Positions 49,861-59,658 of a stretch of 64,000 bases of DNA are shown here, in pieces. The translations under genes were made by a program, and so were the position numbers. Location: assembly GCF_001269345.1 (NCBI RefSeq), contig NZ_CXOP01000002.1, positions 1,426,853-1,490,852 on the forward strand, read 5' to 3'. The notes below the pieces were generated by a model. It saw only the letters and a list, made by a program, of their open reading frames with translations, searched no databases and was not told where the DNA came from. Positions within the stretch are counted from its first letter, which is position 1. Every line of letters starts with the position of its first letter. The stretch is from Limnohabitans sp. 2KL-27 (GTDB lineage Bacteria > Pseudomonadota > Gammaproteobacteria > Burkholderiales > Burkholderiaceae_C).

Positions 49861-51045
49861 ATGAACCGAAATACTGCCCCTTTCATGCGTCAGGCCGTCA
49901 TGGACCTGGAAGAGTCTCGCATCCGCGAAGTCGCCAATGCAGGCATGGGCCGCCCCGATGTGCTGGCCTTCTGGTTTGGTGAGTCCGACGAGGTCACGCC
50001 CGACCTCGTGCGCCAGGCCGCCATCGATTCCATGCAGCGTGGCGAGACCTTTTATTCGCACAACCTGGGCCTGCCCGAGTTGCGCGAGGCTGTGTCCGAC
50101 TACATGTCGTCGTTGCACGGACCCATGGGCGTAGACCGCTTGGCCATCACCTCGGGCGGCGTGAACGCCTTGATGCTGGCGGCGCAAGCGCTGGTGGATG
50201 CGGGCGACGAGGTGGTCGCCGTCACGCCGGTTTGGCCCAACCTCACGGCGCAGGCGGTGGTCATGGGCGCAAATTTGAAGTGCGTGTCGCTGCGCCCGGT
50301 GGGTGGGCAGTGGCAGCTTGACATGGCCGCGCTCAAATCGGCAATCACCCCTGCCACGCGCATGCTGATCGTCAACTCGCCCAACAACCCCACGGGTTGG
50401 ACGCTCAGCCGCGCCGAGCAGGCCGAGATCCTGGCGCATTGCCGCAGCACCGGCACCTGGGTGCTGGCCGACGAGGTGTACGAGCGCCTTTATTACGAAA
50501 CCGACACCGCCAACGGCTGTGCGCCGTCGTTTCTGGATGTGGCCGAGCCCGACGACCGCCTGGTGGTGGTGCACAGCTTTTCCAAGAGCTTTTTGATGAC
50601 CGGTTGGCGTCTGGGCTGGCTGGTCATGCCCGCCGCCATGACACCCCACATGGGCAAATTGATCGAGTTCAACACCTCGTGCGCTTCCGTTTTCACCCAA
50701 CGGGCCGGCGTGGTGGCGCTGCGCCACACCGCCGACATCACCCCCCGTGTGGTGGCCCACCTCAAGGCCTGCCGCGACACGCTGGTGCCTTTGCTGCAAG
50801 CGTTGCCAGGCGTGCAACTGGCCCCTGCCCGGGGCGGCATGTACGCGTTTTTCAAGCTCGAAGGGCACCCGGATGCGGTGCTCACCGCCAAACGCCTGGT
50901 GGCCGAAGCCGGCCTTGGTCTGGCCCCTGGTGAGGCCTTTGCCCCCGAGGCGGCGGGTTGGCTGCGCTGGTGCTTTGCCTCCAAAGACCAGGCGCGCTTG
51001 AGTGAGGGTGTGGAACGGCTCAAGGCGTGGCTGGCCAAGAATTAA
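49861..51045 (+). CDS. Pyridoxal-phosphate-dependent aminotransferase (class I/II)
   Basis: 394 residues, fold-type I. Seen: FWFGESDEVTPDLVRQAA and ETFYSHNLGLPELREAVSDY at the N-terminus, NSPNNPTGWTLS, LADEVYERLYYE, the PLP-Lys in HSFSKSFLMTGWRLGWLVMP, and the carboxylate-binding Arg in WLRWCFASKDQ. It transfers amino groups between an amino acid and 2-oxoglutarate or a similar acceptor; exact specificity is not readable. The stop codon lies within a 15-bp perfect inverted repeat. Confidence 0.92.
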   Translation: MNRNTAPFMRQAVMDLEESRIREVANAGMGRPDVLAFWFGESDEVTPDLVRQAAIDSMQRGETFYSHNLGLPELREAVSDYMSSLHGPMGVDRLAITSGGVNALMLAAQALVDAGDEVVAVTPVWPNLTAQAVVMGANLKCVSLRPVGGQWQLDMAALKSAITPATRMLIVNSPNNPTGWTLSRAEQAEILAHCRSTGTWVLADEVYERLYYETDTANGCAPSFLDVAEPDDRLVVVHSFSKSFLMTGWRLGWLVMPAAMTPHMGKLIEFNTSCASVFTQRAGVVALRHTADITPRVVAHLKACRDTLVPLLQALPGVQLAPARGGMYAFFKLEGHPDAVLTAKRLVAEAGLGLAPGEAFAPEAAGWLRWCFASKDQARLSEGVERLKAWLAKN

Positions 51046-51072
51046 TTGGGATCTGACCCCAATTAATTCTTG
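51036..51072. repeat. Perfect 15-bp inverted repeat at the aminotransferase stop
   Basis: CAAGAATTAATTGGG (51036-51050) and its exact reverse complement CCCAATTAATTCTTG (51058-51072) flank a 7-nt loop. The TAA stop is inside the left arm. AT-rich arms and the GGGATCTGACCCC centre differ from local composition. No T-run follows, so it could be a terminator of atypical form or a small mobile palindrome. Confidence 0.7.
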
Positions 51073-51148
51073 CAGGTCGGCTCTTTCTGGGCCGACGTTG
51101 GTGGGTTTGGCGCAGGCGCCAGGACGGGGTGGGCGCCGCTGGACCGCG

Positions 51149-51176
51149 TGTTCCGGGGGCACTTTCGGGCTATAAT
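51149..51176 (+). promoter_or_regulatory. Candidate rpsO promoter
   Basis: A perfect TATAAT -10 hexamer (51171-51176) with a weak -35 (TGTTCC at 51149-51154, 16-bp spacer), 116 bp upstream of the rpsO ATG. The long leader leaves room for S15 autoregulation, which is known in E. coli rpsO. Confidence 0.6.
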
Positions 51177-51291
51177 CCGCCTGTTTTGCGATTTGCAAAG
51201 CGCACGCCTACAGCTTTTCCGGCCGTTGGCGCAAGTCATTCACCCGCTGAAATTCGTCACTGAAGGCCAGCGAAACAACAAGGAAAAACCC

Positions 51292-51558
51292 ATGATTGCA
51301 TCTTCAATCAAGGCTGAGGTCGTCAAGGCCAACGCACGTGCTGCCAACGATACGGGCTCCCCAGAAGTCCAAGTGGCTTTGCTCACAGCCCGCATCAACG
51401 AGCTGACACCTCACTTTAAAACACACGCCAAAGACCATCACGGTCGCCGCGGTCTGCTGCGCATGGTGAGCCGTCGCCGCAAACTGCTGGACTACCTCAA
51501 GTCCCGTGATGCTGACCGTTATGTTGCGCTGATCGCCAAACTTGGCCTGCGTAAATAA
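51292..51558 (+). CDS. rpsO: 30S ribosomal protein S15
   Basis: 88 residues, the normal size. S15 binds the 16S rRNA three-way junction h20-h21-h22 early in 30S assembly. Seen: the conserved [20 protein letters not shown] and the basic [32 protein letters not shown] places a ribosome site before the ATG at 51292; the upstream in-frame extension is not S15-like. It is followed by a strong terminator and then pnp, the classical rpsO-pnp order. Confidence 0.98.
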   Translation: MIASSIKAEVVKANARAANDTGSPEVQVALLTARINELTPHFKTHAKDHHGRRGLLRMVSRRRKLLDYLKSRDADRYVALIAKLGLRK

Positions 51559-51574
51559 CTGTCTGTCCAGATGA

Positions 51575-51621
51575 AAAGCGCCTGAGTTAGTTCACTAGCT
51601 CAGGCGCTTTATTCTTTTTTT
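51575..51621 (+). terminator. Rho-independent terminator between rpsO and pnp
   Basis: AAAGCGCCTGAG (51575-51586) and CTCAGGCGCTTT (51599-51610) form a perfect 12-bp stem with a 12-nt loop, followed by ATTCTTTTTTT. Confidence 0.93.
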
Positions 51622-51656
51622 CAGTCGGAATTTGTCACAAAGAACCCGCGCTGTGT

Positions 51657-51694
51657 CATTCCACAAGGCTTTTTAGTCAAGGTTTTGTGGAATG
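51657..51694 (+). promoter_or_regulatory. Long stem-loop in the pnp leader
   Basis: CATTCCACAA (51657-51666) and TTGTGGAATG (51685-51694) form a perfect 10-bp stem with an 18-nt loop, 74 bp upstream of the pnp ATG and separate from the rpsO terminator. In E. coli the pnp leader has an RNase III-cut hairpin through which PNPase represses itself. A similar role here is inferred. Confidence 0.6.
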
Positions 51695-51768
51695 GCATCG
51701 AGTTCAGAGCGTCAACTTCCGGGCCCACAGTGCAGCCTCATGCGCTTTTGTTTTCAGGAGTTCTGAAC

Positions 51769-53874
51769 ATGTCTATTTTTAACAAAGTCACCAAAACCTT
51801 CCAGTGGGGCCAGCACACGGTCAAGATGGAAACCGGCGAAGTCGCCCGCCAAGCCGGCGGCCCTGTGCTGCTCGACATGGAAGGCACCGTGGTGCTGGCC
51901 ACCGTCGTGGGTTCCAAGATCGCCAAGGCCGGTCAAGACTTCTTTCCCCTGACGGTCGATTACATCGAGAAAACTTACGCCGCAGGCAAGATCCCTGGCA
52001 GCTTCTTCAAGCGTGAAGCCAAGCCCAGCGAGCACGAAACCCTGACCAGCCGCCTGATCGACCGCCCGATCCGTCCTCTGTTCCCCGAAGGTTTCTACAA
52101 CGATGTTCACGTGGTCATCCACACCGTGTCCTTGAACCCTGAAGTCGACGCCGACATCGCCGCGATGATCGCCGTGTCGGCCGCTTTGTCCATTTCGGGC
52201 ATCCCATTCAATGGCCCCATCGGTGCGGCCCGTGTGGGTTACATCAACGGCGAATATGTCCTGAACCCCGGCCAGACACAGCGCAAAGACAGCGTGATGG
52301 ATCTGGTGGTGGCCGGCACCGAAGCCGCTGTGCTGATGGTCGAATCTGAAGCCCTGCAACTGTCCGAAGAAATCATGTTGGGCGGCGTGGTGTATGGCCA
52401 TGAGCAATCCGCGATTGCCATCAACGCGATCCACGAGTTGGTCCGCGAAGCTGGCAAGCCAGTTTGGGACTGGCAAGCGCCTGCCCGCGACACCGCCTTC
52501 GAAGCCAAGCTGGCCACATTGGCCGAAGAAAAGCTGCGCACTGCTTACCAAATCCGCAACAAGCAAGCCCGTACACACGCTTGCCGCGAAGCCTACGCTT
52601 CGGTCAAAGTCGCTTTGGCTGAAGAAGGCGTCGCCTTTGACAGCGTCAAGCTCGACGGCTTGATGTTCGAAATCGAAGCGCGCATCGTGCGCAGCCAGAT
52701 TTTGGCCGGTGAGCCCCGCATCGACGGCCGCGACACCCGCACGGTGCGCCCCATCGAAATCCGCAACAGCGTGCTGCCCCGCACCCACGGCTCGGCCCTG
52801 TTCACCCGTGGCGAAACCCAGGCTTTGGTGATCACCACCTTGGGCACCGAGCGCGATGCCCAGCGCATCGACGCTCTCGCTGGCGAGTTCGAAGACCGCT
52901 TCATGTTCCACTACAACATGCCTCCCTTTGCCACTGGCGAAGTGGGCCGCATGGGCTCGACCAAGCGCCGCGAAATCGGCCACGGCCGTTTGGCCAAGCG
53001 TGCTTTGGCCGCTGTGTTGCCGACCAAAGAAGAGTTCCCCTACACCGTGCGTGTGGTGTCCGAGATCACCGAATCGAACGGCTCTTCGTCCATGGCTTCG
53101 GTCTGCGGCGGCTGCCTGTCGATGATGGACGCCGGTGTGCCGATGAAAGCCCACGTGGCCGGTATCGCCATGGGCCTGATCAAAGAAGACAACCGCTTTG
53201 CGGTGCTGACCGACATCCTGGGTGACGAAGACCACCTGGGTGACATGGACTTCAAAGTGGCCGGTACCACCAACGGCATCACCGCGCTGCAGATGGACAT
53301 CAAAATCCAGGGCATCACCAAAGAAATCATGCAAGTGGCTTTGGCTCAGGCCAAAGAAGCGCGCATGCACATTCTGGGCAAGATGCAAGAGGCGATGAGC
53401 GAAGCCAACACCGAAGTGTCTGATTTCGCGCCCAAGCTCTTCACCATGAAGATCAACCCCGAAAAAATCCGTGACGTGATCGGCAAAGGTGGCGCGACCA
53501 TCCGTGCCCTGACCGAAGAAACCGGTTGCCAGATCAACATCGAGGAAGACGGCACGATCACCATCGCTGCGACCGATGGCGAGAAGGCCGACATCGCCAA
53601 AAAGCGCATCGAACAGATCACGGCCGAAGTCGAAATCGGCAAGGTTTACGAAGGCCCGGTCACCAAAATCCTGGACTTTGGTGCTTTGATCAACCTGTTG
53701 CCTGGCAAAGACGGTTTGCTGCACATCAGCCAGATCGCGCACGAGCGCGTGGAAAAAGTGACCGACTACCTGAGCGAAGGCCAGATCGTCAAAGTCAAGG
53801 TCATGGAAACCGACGAAAAAGGCCGCATCAAGCTGTCGATGAAGGCTTTGCTGGACCGTCCCGCTCAAGGCTAA
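51769..53874 (+). CDS. pnp: Polyribonucleotide nucleotidyltransferase (PNPase)
   Basis: 701 residues, full length. PNPase is a trimeric phosphorolytic 3'-5' exoribonuclease and degradosome component. Order seen: two RNase PH cores (first from residue 10, second with [20 protein letters not shown] and [15 protein letters not shown]), a KH domain ([20 protein letters not shown]) and a C-terminal S1 domain ([20 protein letters not shown]). The ATG at 51769 follows CAGGAG by a few bases; an earlier in-frame ATG is not conserved. The leader hairpin at 51657-51694 may mediate autoregulation. Confidence 0.98.
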   Translation: MSIFNKVTKTFQWGQHTVKMETGEVARQAGGPVLLDMEGTVVLATVVGSKIAKAGQDFFPLTVDYIEKTYAAGKIPGSFFKREAKPSEHETLTSRLIDRPIRPLFPEGFYNDVHVVIHTVSLNPEVDADIAAMIAVSAALSISGIPFNGPIGAARVGYINGEYVLNPGQTQRKDSVMDLVVAGTEAAVLMVESEALQLSEEIMLGGVVYGHEQSAIAINAIHELVREAGKPVWDWQAPARDTAFEAKLATLAEEKLRTAYQIRNKQARTHACREAYASVKVALAEEGVAFDSVKLDGLMFEIEARIVRSQILAGEPRIDGRDTRTVRPIEIRNSVLPRTHGSALFTRGETQALVITTLGTERDAQRIDALAGEFEDRFMFHYNMPPFATGEVGRMGSTKRREIGHGRLAKRALAAVLPTKEEFPYTVRVVSEITESNGSSSMASVCGGCLSMMDAGVPMKAHVAGIAMGLIKEDNRFAVLTDILGDEDHLGDMDFKVAGTTNGITALQMDIKIQGITKEIMQVALAQAKEARMHILGKMQEAMSEANTEVSDFAPKLFTMKINPEKIRDVIGKGGATIRALTEETGCQINIEEDGTITIAATDGEKADIAKKRIEQITAEVEIGKVYEGPVTKILDFGALINLLPGKDGLLHISQIAHERVEKVTDYLSEGQIVKVKVMETDEKGRIKLSMKALLDRPAQG

Positions 53875-53925
53875 ACAGCGCGGGTGTCGGGGGTCTTTGA
53901 TCACCCGATACCGCGTGGCTTCACC

Positions 53926-54936
53926 ATGAACGTCATTGAAATCCAAAGCTACGGCGCCCCAGCGGTGCTGGTGACCGGCTCACGTCCCGACCCTGTGGCC
54001 GGGGCAGGGGAGCTGCTCATTCGCGTCTCGGCCAGCGGCATCAACCGCCCCGATGTGCTCCAGCGCACCGGCAACTATCCTGTGCCGCCGGGCGCCTCGG
54101 ATATTCCGGGTCTGGAGGTCGCGGGTGTGGTGGTGTCGGGCGATGCAGTGGCCATGGCCGAAGCGGGTTTCGCAGTGGGCGACCGGGTGTGTGCCTTGGT
54201 CGCTGGCGGTGGTTATGCGCAGCTGTGCGTGGCCCCGGTGGCCCAGTGTTTGCCGGTTCCGAAGGGCCTGACGGACATCGAAGCCGCTTCGCTGCCCGAG
54301 ACCTTCTTCACCGTGTGGAGCAATGTCTTCGACCGTGGTCGTTTGCAAGCGGGTGAGACCTTGTTGATTCAAGGTGGCACCAGTGGCATCGGTGTCACGG
54401 CGATTCAGATGGCCAAGGCCGCGGGTGCCAAGGTGATCGCCACTGCGGGTTCTGACGAAAAATGCCAGGCTTGCTTGGCATTGGGCGCTGACCATGCGAT
54501 AAATTACAAAACCACCGATTTCGTGGCCGAGGCCAAGCGCCTGACGGGCGGCGTGGGGGTCGACGTGATTTTGGACATGGTCGCGGGCGACTATGTGGCG
54601 CGTGAAGTCGAGTCTCTTGCCGAGGACGGGCGTCTGGTCATCATCGCGGTGCAAGGCGGCCTCCAAAGCGGGTTCAATGCCGGCTTGGTGTTGCGACGCC
54701 GTTTGACGATCACAGGTTCGACCTTGCGTCCACGTCCCGTGGCCTTCAAGGCGGCCATCGCCCAGGCTTTGCGCCAAACCGTGTGGCCCTGGATCGAGTC
54801 GGGTCGCATCAAGCCGGTCATCCACAGCGTGTTTGCTGCAACGGAAGCTGGCGGTGGTTTGCCATCGGGTGCGGCGCAAGCCCATGCCTTGATGGAGACG
54901 AATCAACATGTGGGCAAATTGGTGGTGACTTGGTGA
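53926..54936 (+). CDS. NAD(P)H quinone oxidoreductase (zeta-crystallin/PIG3-type MDR)
   Basis: 336 residues of the zinc-free medium-chain dehydrogenase/reductase class: substrate domain with [20 protein letters not shown] and [12 protein letters not shown], then the NADP-binding [20 protein letters not shown] (about 146-165). It has no structural or catalytic zinc ligands. PIG3-type enzymes reduce quinones. The start at 53926 ([10 protein letters not shown]) matches the family. It is followed by tpiA with overlapping stop and start (TGATG). Confidence 0.92.
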   Translation: MNVIEIQSYGAPAVLVTGSRPDPVAGAGELLIRVSASGINRPDVLQRTGNYPVPPGASDIPGLEVAGVVVSGDAVAMAEAGFAVGDRVCALVAGGGYAQLCVAPVAQCLPVPKGLTDIEAASLPETFFTVWSNVFDRGRLQAGETLLIQGGTSGIGVTAIQMAKAAGAKVIATAGSDEKCQACLALGADHAINYKTTDFVAEAKRLTGGVGVDVILDMVAGDYVAREVESLAEDGRLVIIAVQGGLQSGFNAGLVLRRRLTITGSTLRPRPVAFKAAIAQALRQTVWPWIESGRIKPVIHSVFAATEAGGGLPSGAAQAHALMETNQHVGKLVVTW

Positions 54937-55688
54937 TGGGCATGGCCAGCAAATTGATGGTGGGCAACTGGAAGATGCATGGCAGCTTGGCTGCCAATGC
55001 GTCCTTGTTGTCAGAAATCTTGAGCGGCATGGGCGGCGTGAATTGCCGTGCTGCGCTGTGCGTGCCTTCACCTTATCTGACCCAAGCTCAGAGCTTGTTG
55101 GCCGGTTCAGCCTTGGCGCTGGGTGCGCAAGATGTCTCTGATCACGAATCGGGGGCTTACACCGGCGAAGTGTCGGCAGCCATGTTGCGTGATTTTGCGG
55201 TGCGTTATTGCCTCGTGGGCCACTCGGAGCGACGTCAGTACCACGGTGAGACCGATGCTGTGGTGGCTATCAAGGCGCAACGCGCTTTGTCTGTGGGCAT
55301 CACGCCGATTGTGTGTGTGGGCGAGCGTTTGGCCGAGCGCGAGGCAGGCCTGACCGAGGCGGTGGTCAAGCGCCAATTGGCCGCTGTCATTCATGCCAAC
55401 GGCCATTGCATCAGCGAAATCGTGGTGGCCTATGAACCTGTTTGGGCCATTGGCACCGGATTGACGGCCACCCCCGAGCAGGCGCAAGGTGTGCACGCTG
55501 TGCTGCGTACCCAATTGCAGGCCGCTACAGCGCAGGCTGAACGGGTGTCCATTTTGTACGGTGGCAGCATGAATGCCGCCAATGCCTCGTCCTTGCTGGC
55601 CCAGCCCGATGTGGATGGTGGCCTGATCGGTGGCGCATCGCTCAAGGCGACTGATTTTTTATCGATGTTGAAAGCCGCTTCGCGCTGA
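54936..55688 (+). CDS. tpiA: Triosephosphate isomerase
   Basis: 250 residues. It interconverts dihydroxyacetone phosphate and glyceraldehyde-3-phosphate in glycolysis and gluconeogenesis. Seen: GNWKMHG with Lys13, catalytic His in LVGHSERRQ, catalytic Glu in [13 protein letters not shown] and the phosphate-binding [11 protein letters not shown] and [10 protein letters not shown]. The ATG at 54936 shares its A with the preceding stop; a second ATG at 54942 is equally plausible. It sits between the quinone oxidoreductase and secG, the usual order in this group. Confidence 0.97.
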   Translation: MGMASKLMVGNWKMHGSLAANASLLSEILSGMGGVNCRAALCVPSPYLTQAQSLLAGSALALGAQDVSDHESGAYTGEVSAAMLRDFAVRYCLVGHSERRQYHGETDAVVAIKAQRALSVGITPIVCVGERLAEREAGLTEAVVKRQLAAVIHANGHCISEIVVAYEPVWAIGTGLTATPEQAQGVHAVLRTQLQAATAQAERVSILYGGSMNAANASSLLAQPDVDGGLIGGASLKATDFLSMLKAASR

Positions 55689-55726
55689 GCTTTCTATCCC
55701 TCTTTTCATATTTTCGGAGTATTCAG

Positions 55727-56122
55727 ATGAGCGTGATGTTGACTTTGATTTTGGTGGTGCAGATGTTGTCGGCTTTGGCCATGATTGGCCTGATCCTGAT
55801 CCAGCAAGGCAAGGGCGCTGACATGGGCGCCGCCTTTGGCAGCGGAGGCTCGGGCAGCTTGTTTGGTGCCACGGGCGGTGCCAACTTTCTGTCGCGCACC
55901 ACAGCGGTGTTGGCGGCGGTATTTTTTGTGTGCACCTTGATGCTGGCTTATTTCAGCAACGCACGTCCCGTTGCCCCTTCGGGCAGCGTGCTCGAAGGGG
56001 CCGCAGTGACCGCGCCAGTTGCGCCTGCCTTGCCCGTTGACAGCAGCACCGCCGCACAAATCCCGGGCAACACGCCCACTGCCAAGCCTGACAACAGCGT
56101 GCCACCTGCACCTGCGAAGTAA
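55727..56122 (+). CDS. secG: Preprotein translocase subunit SecG
   Basis: 131 residues, inner membrane. Two transmembrane helices (about 3-23 and 52-73) surround the conserved LIQQGKGADMGAAFGSGGSG loop; an Ala/Pro-rich C-terminal tail of about 50 residues extends beyond the core. SecG assists SecYE-SecA protein export. The ATG at 55727 follows CGGAG. It lies 38 bp after tpiA and before the leucine tRNA and nuo operon. Confidence 0.97.
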   Translation: MSVMLTLILVVQMLSALAMIGLILIQQGKGADMGAAFGSGGSGSLFGATGGANFLSRTTAVLAAVFFVCTLMLAYFSNARPVAPSGSVLEGAAVTAPVAPALPVDSSTAAQIPGNTPTAKPDNSVPPAPAK

Positions 56123-56265
56123 GTTGCTGTTCAGCTTTGTTGCTCTGCACAATTTTCCCTGTTTCCAGAAGGAAATGGTGACGTTTTCAGAGTAGAATTT
56201 GTGATTGTCCGGAGAGCTCAATGCGCCACTCGGCGCGCCTCATGCAACACGGTCAAACGTATCCA

Positions 56266-56350
56266 GCCGTCGTGGTGAAATTGGTAGACACGCTATCTTG
56301 AGGGGGTAGTGGCGAAAGCTGTGCGAGTTCGAGTCTCGCCGACGGCACCA
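56266..56350 (+). tRNA. tRNA-Leu (anticodon GAG)
   Basis: 85 nt including an encoded CCA end. The acceptor GCCGTCG/CGACGGC pairs perfectly, the anticodon stem CTATC/GGTAG encloses the loop TTGAGGG (anticodon GAG, reading CUC and CUU), and a long class-II variable arm (TGGCGAAAGCTGT) and T-arm GCGAG-TTCGAGT-CTCGC follow. It lies between secG and nuoA, the arrangement seen in many Burkholderiales. Confidence 0.95.
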
Positions 56351-56414
56351 GATAAACAGAAAAGCCCATGCCGAAAGGCTTGGGCAATTCATTCGGTGAT
56401 ACCGCAAGTCCAAA

Positions 56415-56774
56415 ATGAACCTCGACCAGTACCTTCCCATTCTCTTGTTCATTTTGGTCGGCATCGCTGTCGGCATCATTCCCCAGGTTTTGGGCTACAT
56501 CCTCGGCCCCAACAAACCTGACGCGGAAAAAAATTCCCCTTACGAATGCGGCTTTGAAGCCTTTGAAGACGCCCGCATGAAGTTCGATGTGCGCTACTAC
56601 CTGGTCGCCATCCTGTTCATCTTGTTTGACCTGGAAATCGCCTTCTTGTTCCCTTGGGCCATTGCGCTCAAGGAGGTGGGCTTGGCCGGTTTTGTGGCCG
56701 TGGTGATCTTTTTGGCCATTCTGGTCGTGGGCTTCGTCTACGAGTGGAAAAAAGGCGCCCTGGACTGGGAATGA
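56415..56774 (+). CDS. nuoA: NADH-quinone oxidoreductase subunit A
   Basis: 119 residues with three transmembrane helices. A small membrane subunit of complex I at the junction with the hydrophilic arm. Seen: the conserved loop [20 protein letters not shown] with the redox-sensitive Cys, and [20 protein letters not shown]. First gene of the nuoABCDEFGH run and 64 bp after the tRNA. Confidence 0.97.
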   Translation: MNLDQYLPILLFILVGIAVGIIPQVLGYILGPNKPDAEKNSPYECGFEAFEDARMKFDVRYYLVAILFILFDLEIAFLFPWAIALKEVGLAGFVAVVIFLAILVVGFVYEWKKGALDWE

Positions 56775-56818
56775 CCGTTCGCACTGACAACAACATTCAG
56801 CCTGCTTGAGGATAAAAA

Positions 56819-57298
56819 ATGATTGAAGGCGTGATGAAAGAAGGCTTCATCACCACGAGTTACGACTCGGTGGTGAATTGGGCCAAAACCGGTTCGCTCT
56901 GGCCCATGACCTTCGGTCTGGCTTGCTGCGCGGTGGAGATGATGCATTCGGCCACAGCCCGCTACGACTTGGCCCGATTTGGTGCCGAGGTGTTCCGCGC
57001 CAGTCCACGTCAGGCCGATTTGATGATCGTGGCCGGCACCCTGTGCAACAAGATGGCGCCGGCCCTGCGCAAGGTGTATGACCAGATGTCCGAGCCGCGC
57101 TGGGTGATCTCCATGGGGTCTTGCGCCAACGGCGGTGGTTACTACCACTACAGCTATTCGGTGGTGCGCGGTTGTGACCGGATTGTGCCGGTGGATGTGT
57201 ATGTGCCGGGCTGCCCACCCACGGCTGAAGCGCTGATCTACGGCATCATCCAGCTGCAGCAAAAAATCCGCCGCACGCACACCATTGCGCGCGCTTGA
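56819..57298 (+). CDS. nuoB: NADH-quinone oxidoreductase subunit B
   Basis: 159 residues. It carries the terminal [4Fe-4S] cluster N2 of complex I that reduces ubiquinone. The four cluster cysteines are visible: the Cys-Cys pair in [11 protein letters not shown], Cys in [10 protein letters not shown] and Cys in [21 protein letters not shown] precedes the ATG. nuoC follows closely. Confidence 0.98.
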   Translation: MIEGVMKEGFITTSYDSVVNWAKTGSLWPMTFGLACCAVEMMHSATARYDLARFGAEVFRASPRQADLMIVAGTLCNKMAPALRKVYDQMSEPRWVISMGSCANGGGYYHYSYSVVRGCDRIVPVDVYVPGCPPTAEALIYGIIQLQQKIRRTHTIARA

Positions 57299-57309
57299 AG
57301 GGAATGACG

Positions 57310-57918
57310 ATGACCGATTTCGCCATTCGCCCCGAAGACCTGCAAGACACCCTGGCTGCGGCCCTGGGTGATCGGGTGCAGAAAATCACCATCGCTTTGG
57401 GCGAGGTGACCCTTCATGTGAACGCACAGCATTACCTGAGCGTGATGCAAACCTTGCGTGATGCGCCGGGCTGCCAATTCGAGCAACTCGTTGATTTGGC
57501 CGGCCTCGATTACTCTGCTTACCGCGATGTGGGCACCGATGGCCCCCGCTTTGGTGTCACCGTGCATTTGTTGTCGGTCAGCCTGAACCAGCGCGTGCGT
57601 GTCAAAGTGCTCTGCCCCGATGACGATCTGCCTTTGGTGGATTCGGTCAACGCGATCTGGAACTCGGCCAACTGGTACGAACGTGAAGCGTTTGACCTGT
57701 ACGGCATCGTGTTCGAAGGCCACAACGACCTGCGCCGCATCCTGACCGACTACGGTTTCATCGGTCACCCCTTCCGCAAAGACTTCCCCTTGTCGGGTCA
57801 CGTTGAAATGCGCTACGACGCTGAGCGTCAGCGCGTGATCTATGAGCCGGTGAGCATCGAGCCGCGTGAAATCACGCCGCGCATCATCCGTGAAGAACAC
57901 TATGGAGGCCTGAACTGA
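57310..57918 (+). CDS. nuoC: NADH-quinone oxidoreductase subunit C
   Basis: 202 residues, the 30-kDa subunit of the complex I connecting module, separate from nuoD (not fused as in E. coli). Seen: the family signature [20 protein letters not shown], then [20 protein letters not shown]. Of several possible starts, the ATG at 57310 is 6 bases behind AAGGGA; the ATG at 57304 touches it and is less likely. Confidence 0.96.
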   Translation: MTDFAIRPEDLQDTLAAALGDRVQKITIALGEVTLHVNAQHYLSVMQTLRDAPGCQFEQLVDLAGLDYSAYRDVGTDGPRFGVTVHLLSVSLNQRVRVKVLCPDDDLPLVDSVNAIWNSANWYEREAFDLYGIVFEGHNDLRRILTDYGFIGHPFRKDFPLSGHVEMRYDAERQRVIYEPVSIEPREITPRIIREEHYGGLN

Positions 57919-57919
57919 C

Positions 57920-59173
57920 ATGGCCGAAATCAAGAATTACACGCTGAACTTCGGTCCACAGCACCCTGCAGCCCACGGTGTGTTGCGTTTGGTGCTCGAG
58001 CTCGACGGCGAAGTGGTGCAACGCGCTGATCCGCATATTGGCTTGTTGCACCGCGCCACCGAAAAATTGGCCGAACACAAAACCTACATCCAGTCGCTGC
58101 CCTACATGGACCGCCTGGACTATGTGTCGATGATGTGCAACGAGCACGCCTACTGCCTGGCCATCGAAAAAATGCTCGGCTTGGAAGTGCCCAAACGTGC
58201 GCAATACATCCGTGTGATGTTCTCCGAAATCACCCGCATCCTGAACCACCTCATGTGGCTGGGTTCCCACGGCAACGATTGCGGCAGCTCGACCATTTTG
58301 ATCTACACCTTCCGCGAACGTGAAGACCTGTTTGACATGTACGAGGCCGTGTCTGGCGCACGCATGCACGCGGCGTATTTCCGCCCCGGTGGCGTATACC
58401 GCGACCTGCCAGACAGCATGCCGCAGTACAAGGTCAGCAAAATCAAGAACGCCAAGGCCATCGAGCAGCTCAACAGCAACCGCAATGGCTCCTTGCTGGA
58501 CTTCATTGACGACTTCACGCAGCGCTTTCCCAAGTGCGTGGACGAGTACGAAACCTTGCTGACCGACAACCGCATCTGGAAGCAGCGCACCGTGGGCATT
58601 GGCGTGGTGGCGCCTGAGCGTGCCCTGAATCTGGGCATGACCGGCCCCATGCTGCGCGGCTCCGGCTTCGCCTGGGACTTGCGCAAGAAGCAGCCTTATG
58701 ACGCCTACGACGAGGTGGAGTTTGATGTGCCCGTGGGCAAGACCGGTGACAGTTACGACCGTTACCTCGTGCGTGTGCAAGAGATGCGCGAATCGAACCG
58801 CATCATCCAGCAGTGTGTGAAGTGGCTGCGTGCCAACCCGGGCCCCGTCATCACCGACAACCACAAGATCGCGCCACCTTCACGCGAAGGCATGAAGTCC
58901 AATATGGAAGACTTGATCCACCACTTCAAGCTCTTCACCGAAGGTTTTCATGTGCCGGAAGGTGAGGCCTATGCGGCGGTCGAACACCCCAAGGGCGAGT
59001 TCGGCATTTACATGGTGAGTGACGGCGCCAACAAACCGTACCGCCTCAAAATTCGCGCCCCGGGCTTTGCCCATCTGGCCACCCTCGATGAAATGGCCCG
59101 TGGCCACATGCTGGCCGATGCGGTCGCCATCATCGGGACCATGGACATTGTTTTTGGAGAGATTGACCGATGA
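57920..59173 (+). CDS. nuoD: NADH-quinone oxidoreductase subunit D
   Basis: 417 residues, the 49-kDa subunit forming the quinone pocket with NuoB. Seen: [20 protein letters not shown] at the N-terminus with the conserved His, [19 protein letters not shown] and the C-terminal DIVFGEIDR. It starts one base after the nuoC stop and overlaps nuoE by 4 bp. Confidence 0.98.
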   Translation: MAEIKNYTLNFGPQHPAAHGVLRLVLELDGEVVQRADPHIGLLHRATEKLAEHKTYIQSLPYMDRLDYVSMMCNEHAYCLAIEKMLGLEVPKRAQYIRVMFSEITRILNHLMWLGSHGNDCGSSTILIYTFREREDLFDMYEAVSGARMHAAYFRPGGVYRDLPDSMPQYKVSKIKNAKAIEQLNSNRNGSLLDFIDDFTQRFPKCVDEYETLLTDNRIWKQRTVGIGVVAPERALNLGMTGPMLRGSGFAWDLRKKQPYDAYDEVEFDVPVGKTGDSYDRYLVRVQEMRESNRIIQQCVKWLRANPGPVITDNHKIAPPSREGMKSNMEDLIHHFKLFTEGFHVPEGEAYAAVEHPKGEFGIYMVSDGANKPYRLKIRAPGFAHLATLDEMARGHMLADAVAIIGTMDIVFGEIDR

Positions 59174-59658
59174 TCTCTGAGTCAACCAAAGCGCGCTTTG
59201 CGCGTGAAGTCGCCAAGTTCCCTGCGGATCAAAAGCAGTCGGCCGTCATGGCCTGCCTGTCGATCGTTCAGCAGGAGCAGGGCTGGGTCAGCCCCGAGAG
59301 TGAGCAAGTCGTGGCAGAAGTCCTGGGCATGCCGGTGATGGCTGTGCACGAAGTGACCACCTTCTACAACATGTACAACCAAAAGCCGGTTGGCAAGTTC
59401 AAGCTGAACGTTTGCACCAACCTGCCTTGCCAGTTGCGTGGCGGTGCCCAGGCGCTGGCCCATCTGGAGCATAAGTTGGGTGTGCATGTGGGTGAAACCA
59501 CGCCCGACGGCCTGTTCACCTTGCAGCCCAGTGAGTGCCAAGGCGCTTGTGCCGATGCGCCGGTGCTGCTGGTGAATGACCGCCACATGTGCAGTTTCAT
59601 GAGCCATGAAAAACTCGACCAACTCGTTGACAGCCTGAAGAAAGCCGAGGCCGCCTGA
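59170..59658 (+). CDS. nuoE: NADH-quinone oxidoreductase subunit E
   Basis: 162 residues, the thioredoxin-like 24-kDa subunit carrying the [2Fe-2S] cluster N1a. The four ligands are visible in [12 protein letters not shown] and [14 protein letters not shown]. It is translationally coupled to nuoD (ATGA) and nuoF (TGATG). Confidence 0.97.
   Translation: MISESTKARFAREVAKFPADQKQSAVMACLSIVQQEQGWVSPESEQVVAEVLGMPVMAVHEVTTFYNMYNQKPVGKFKLNVCTNLPCQLRGGAQALAHLEHKLGVHVGETTPDGLFTLQPSECQGACADAPVLLVNDRHMCSFMSHEKLDQLVDSLKKAEAA

Noticed and set aside
51754..53946. A 730-codon open frame on the strand opposite pnp.
   Set aside because: It mirrors pnp codon by codon, has no recognisable domain, and long antisense frames are expected opposite highly biased GC-rich genes.
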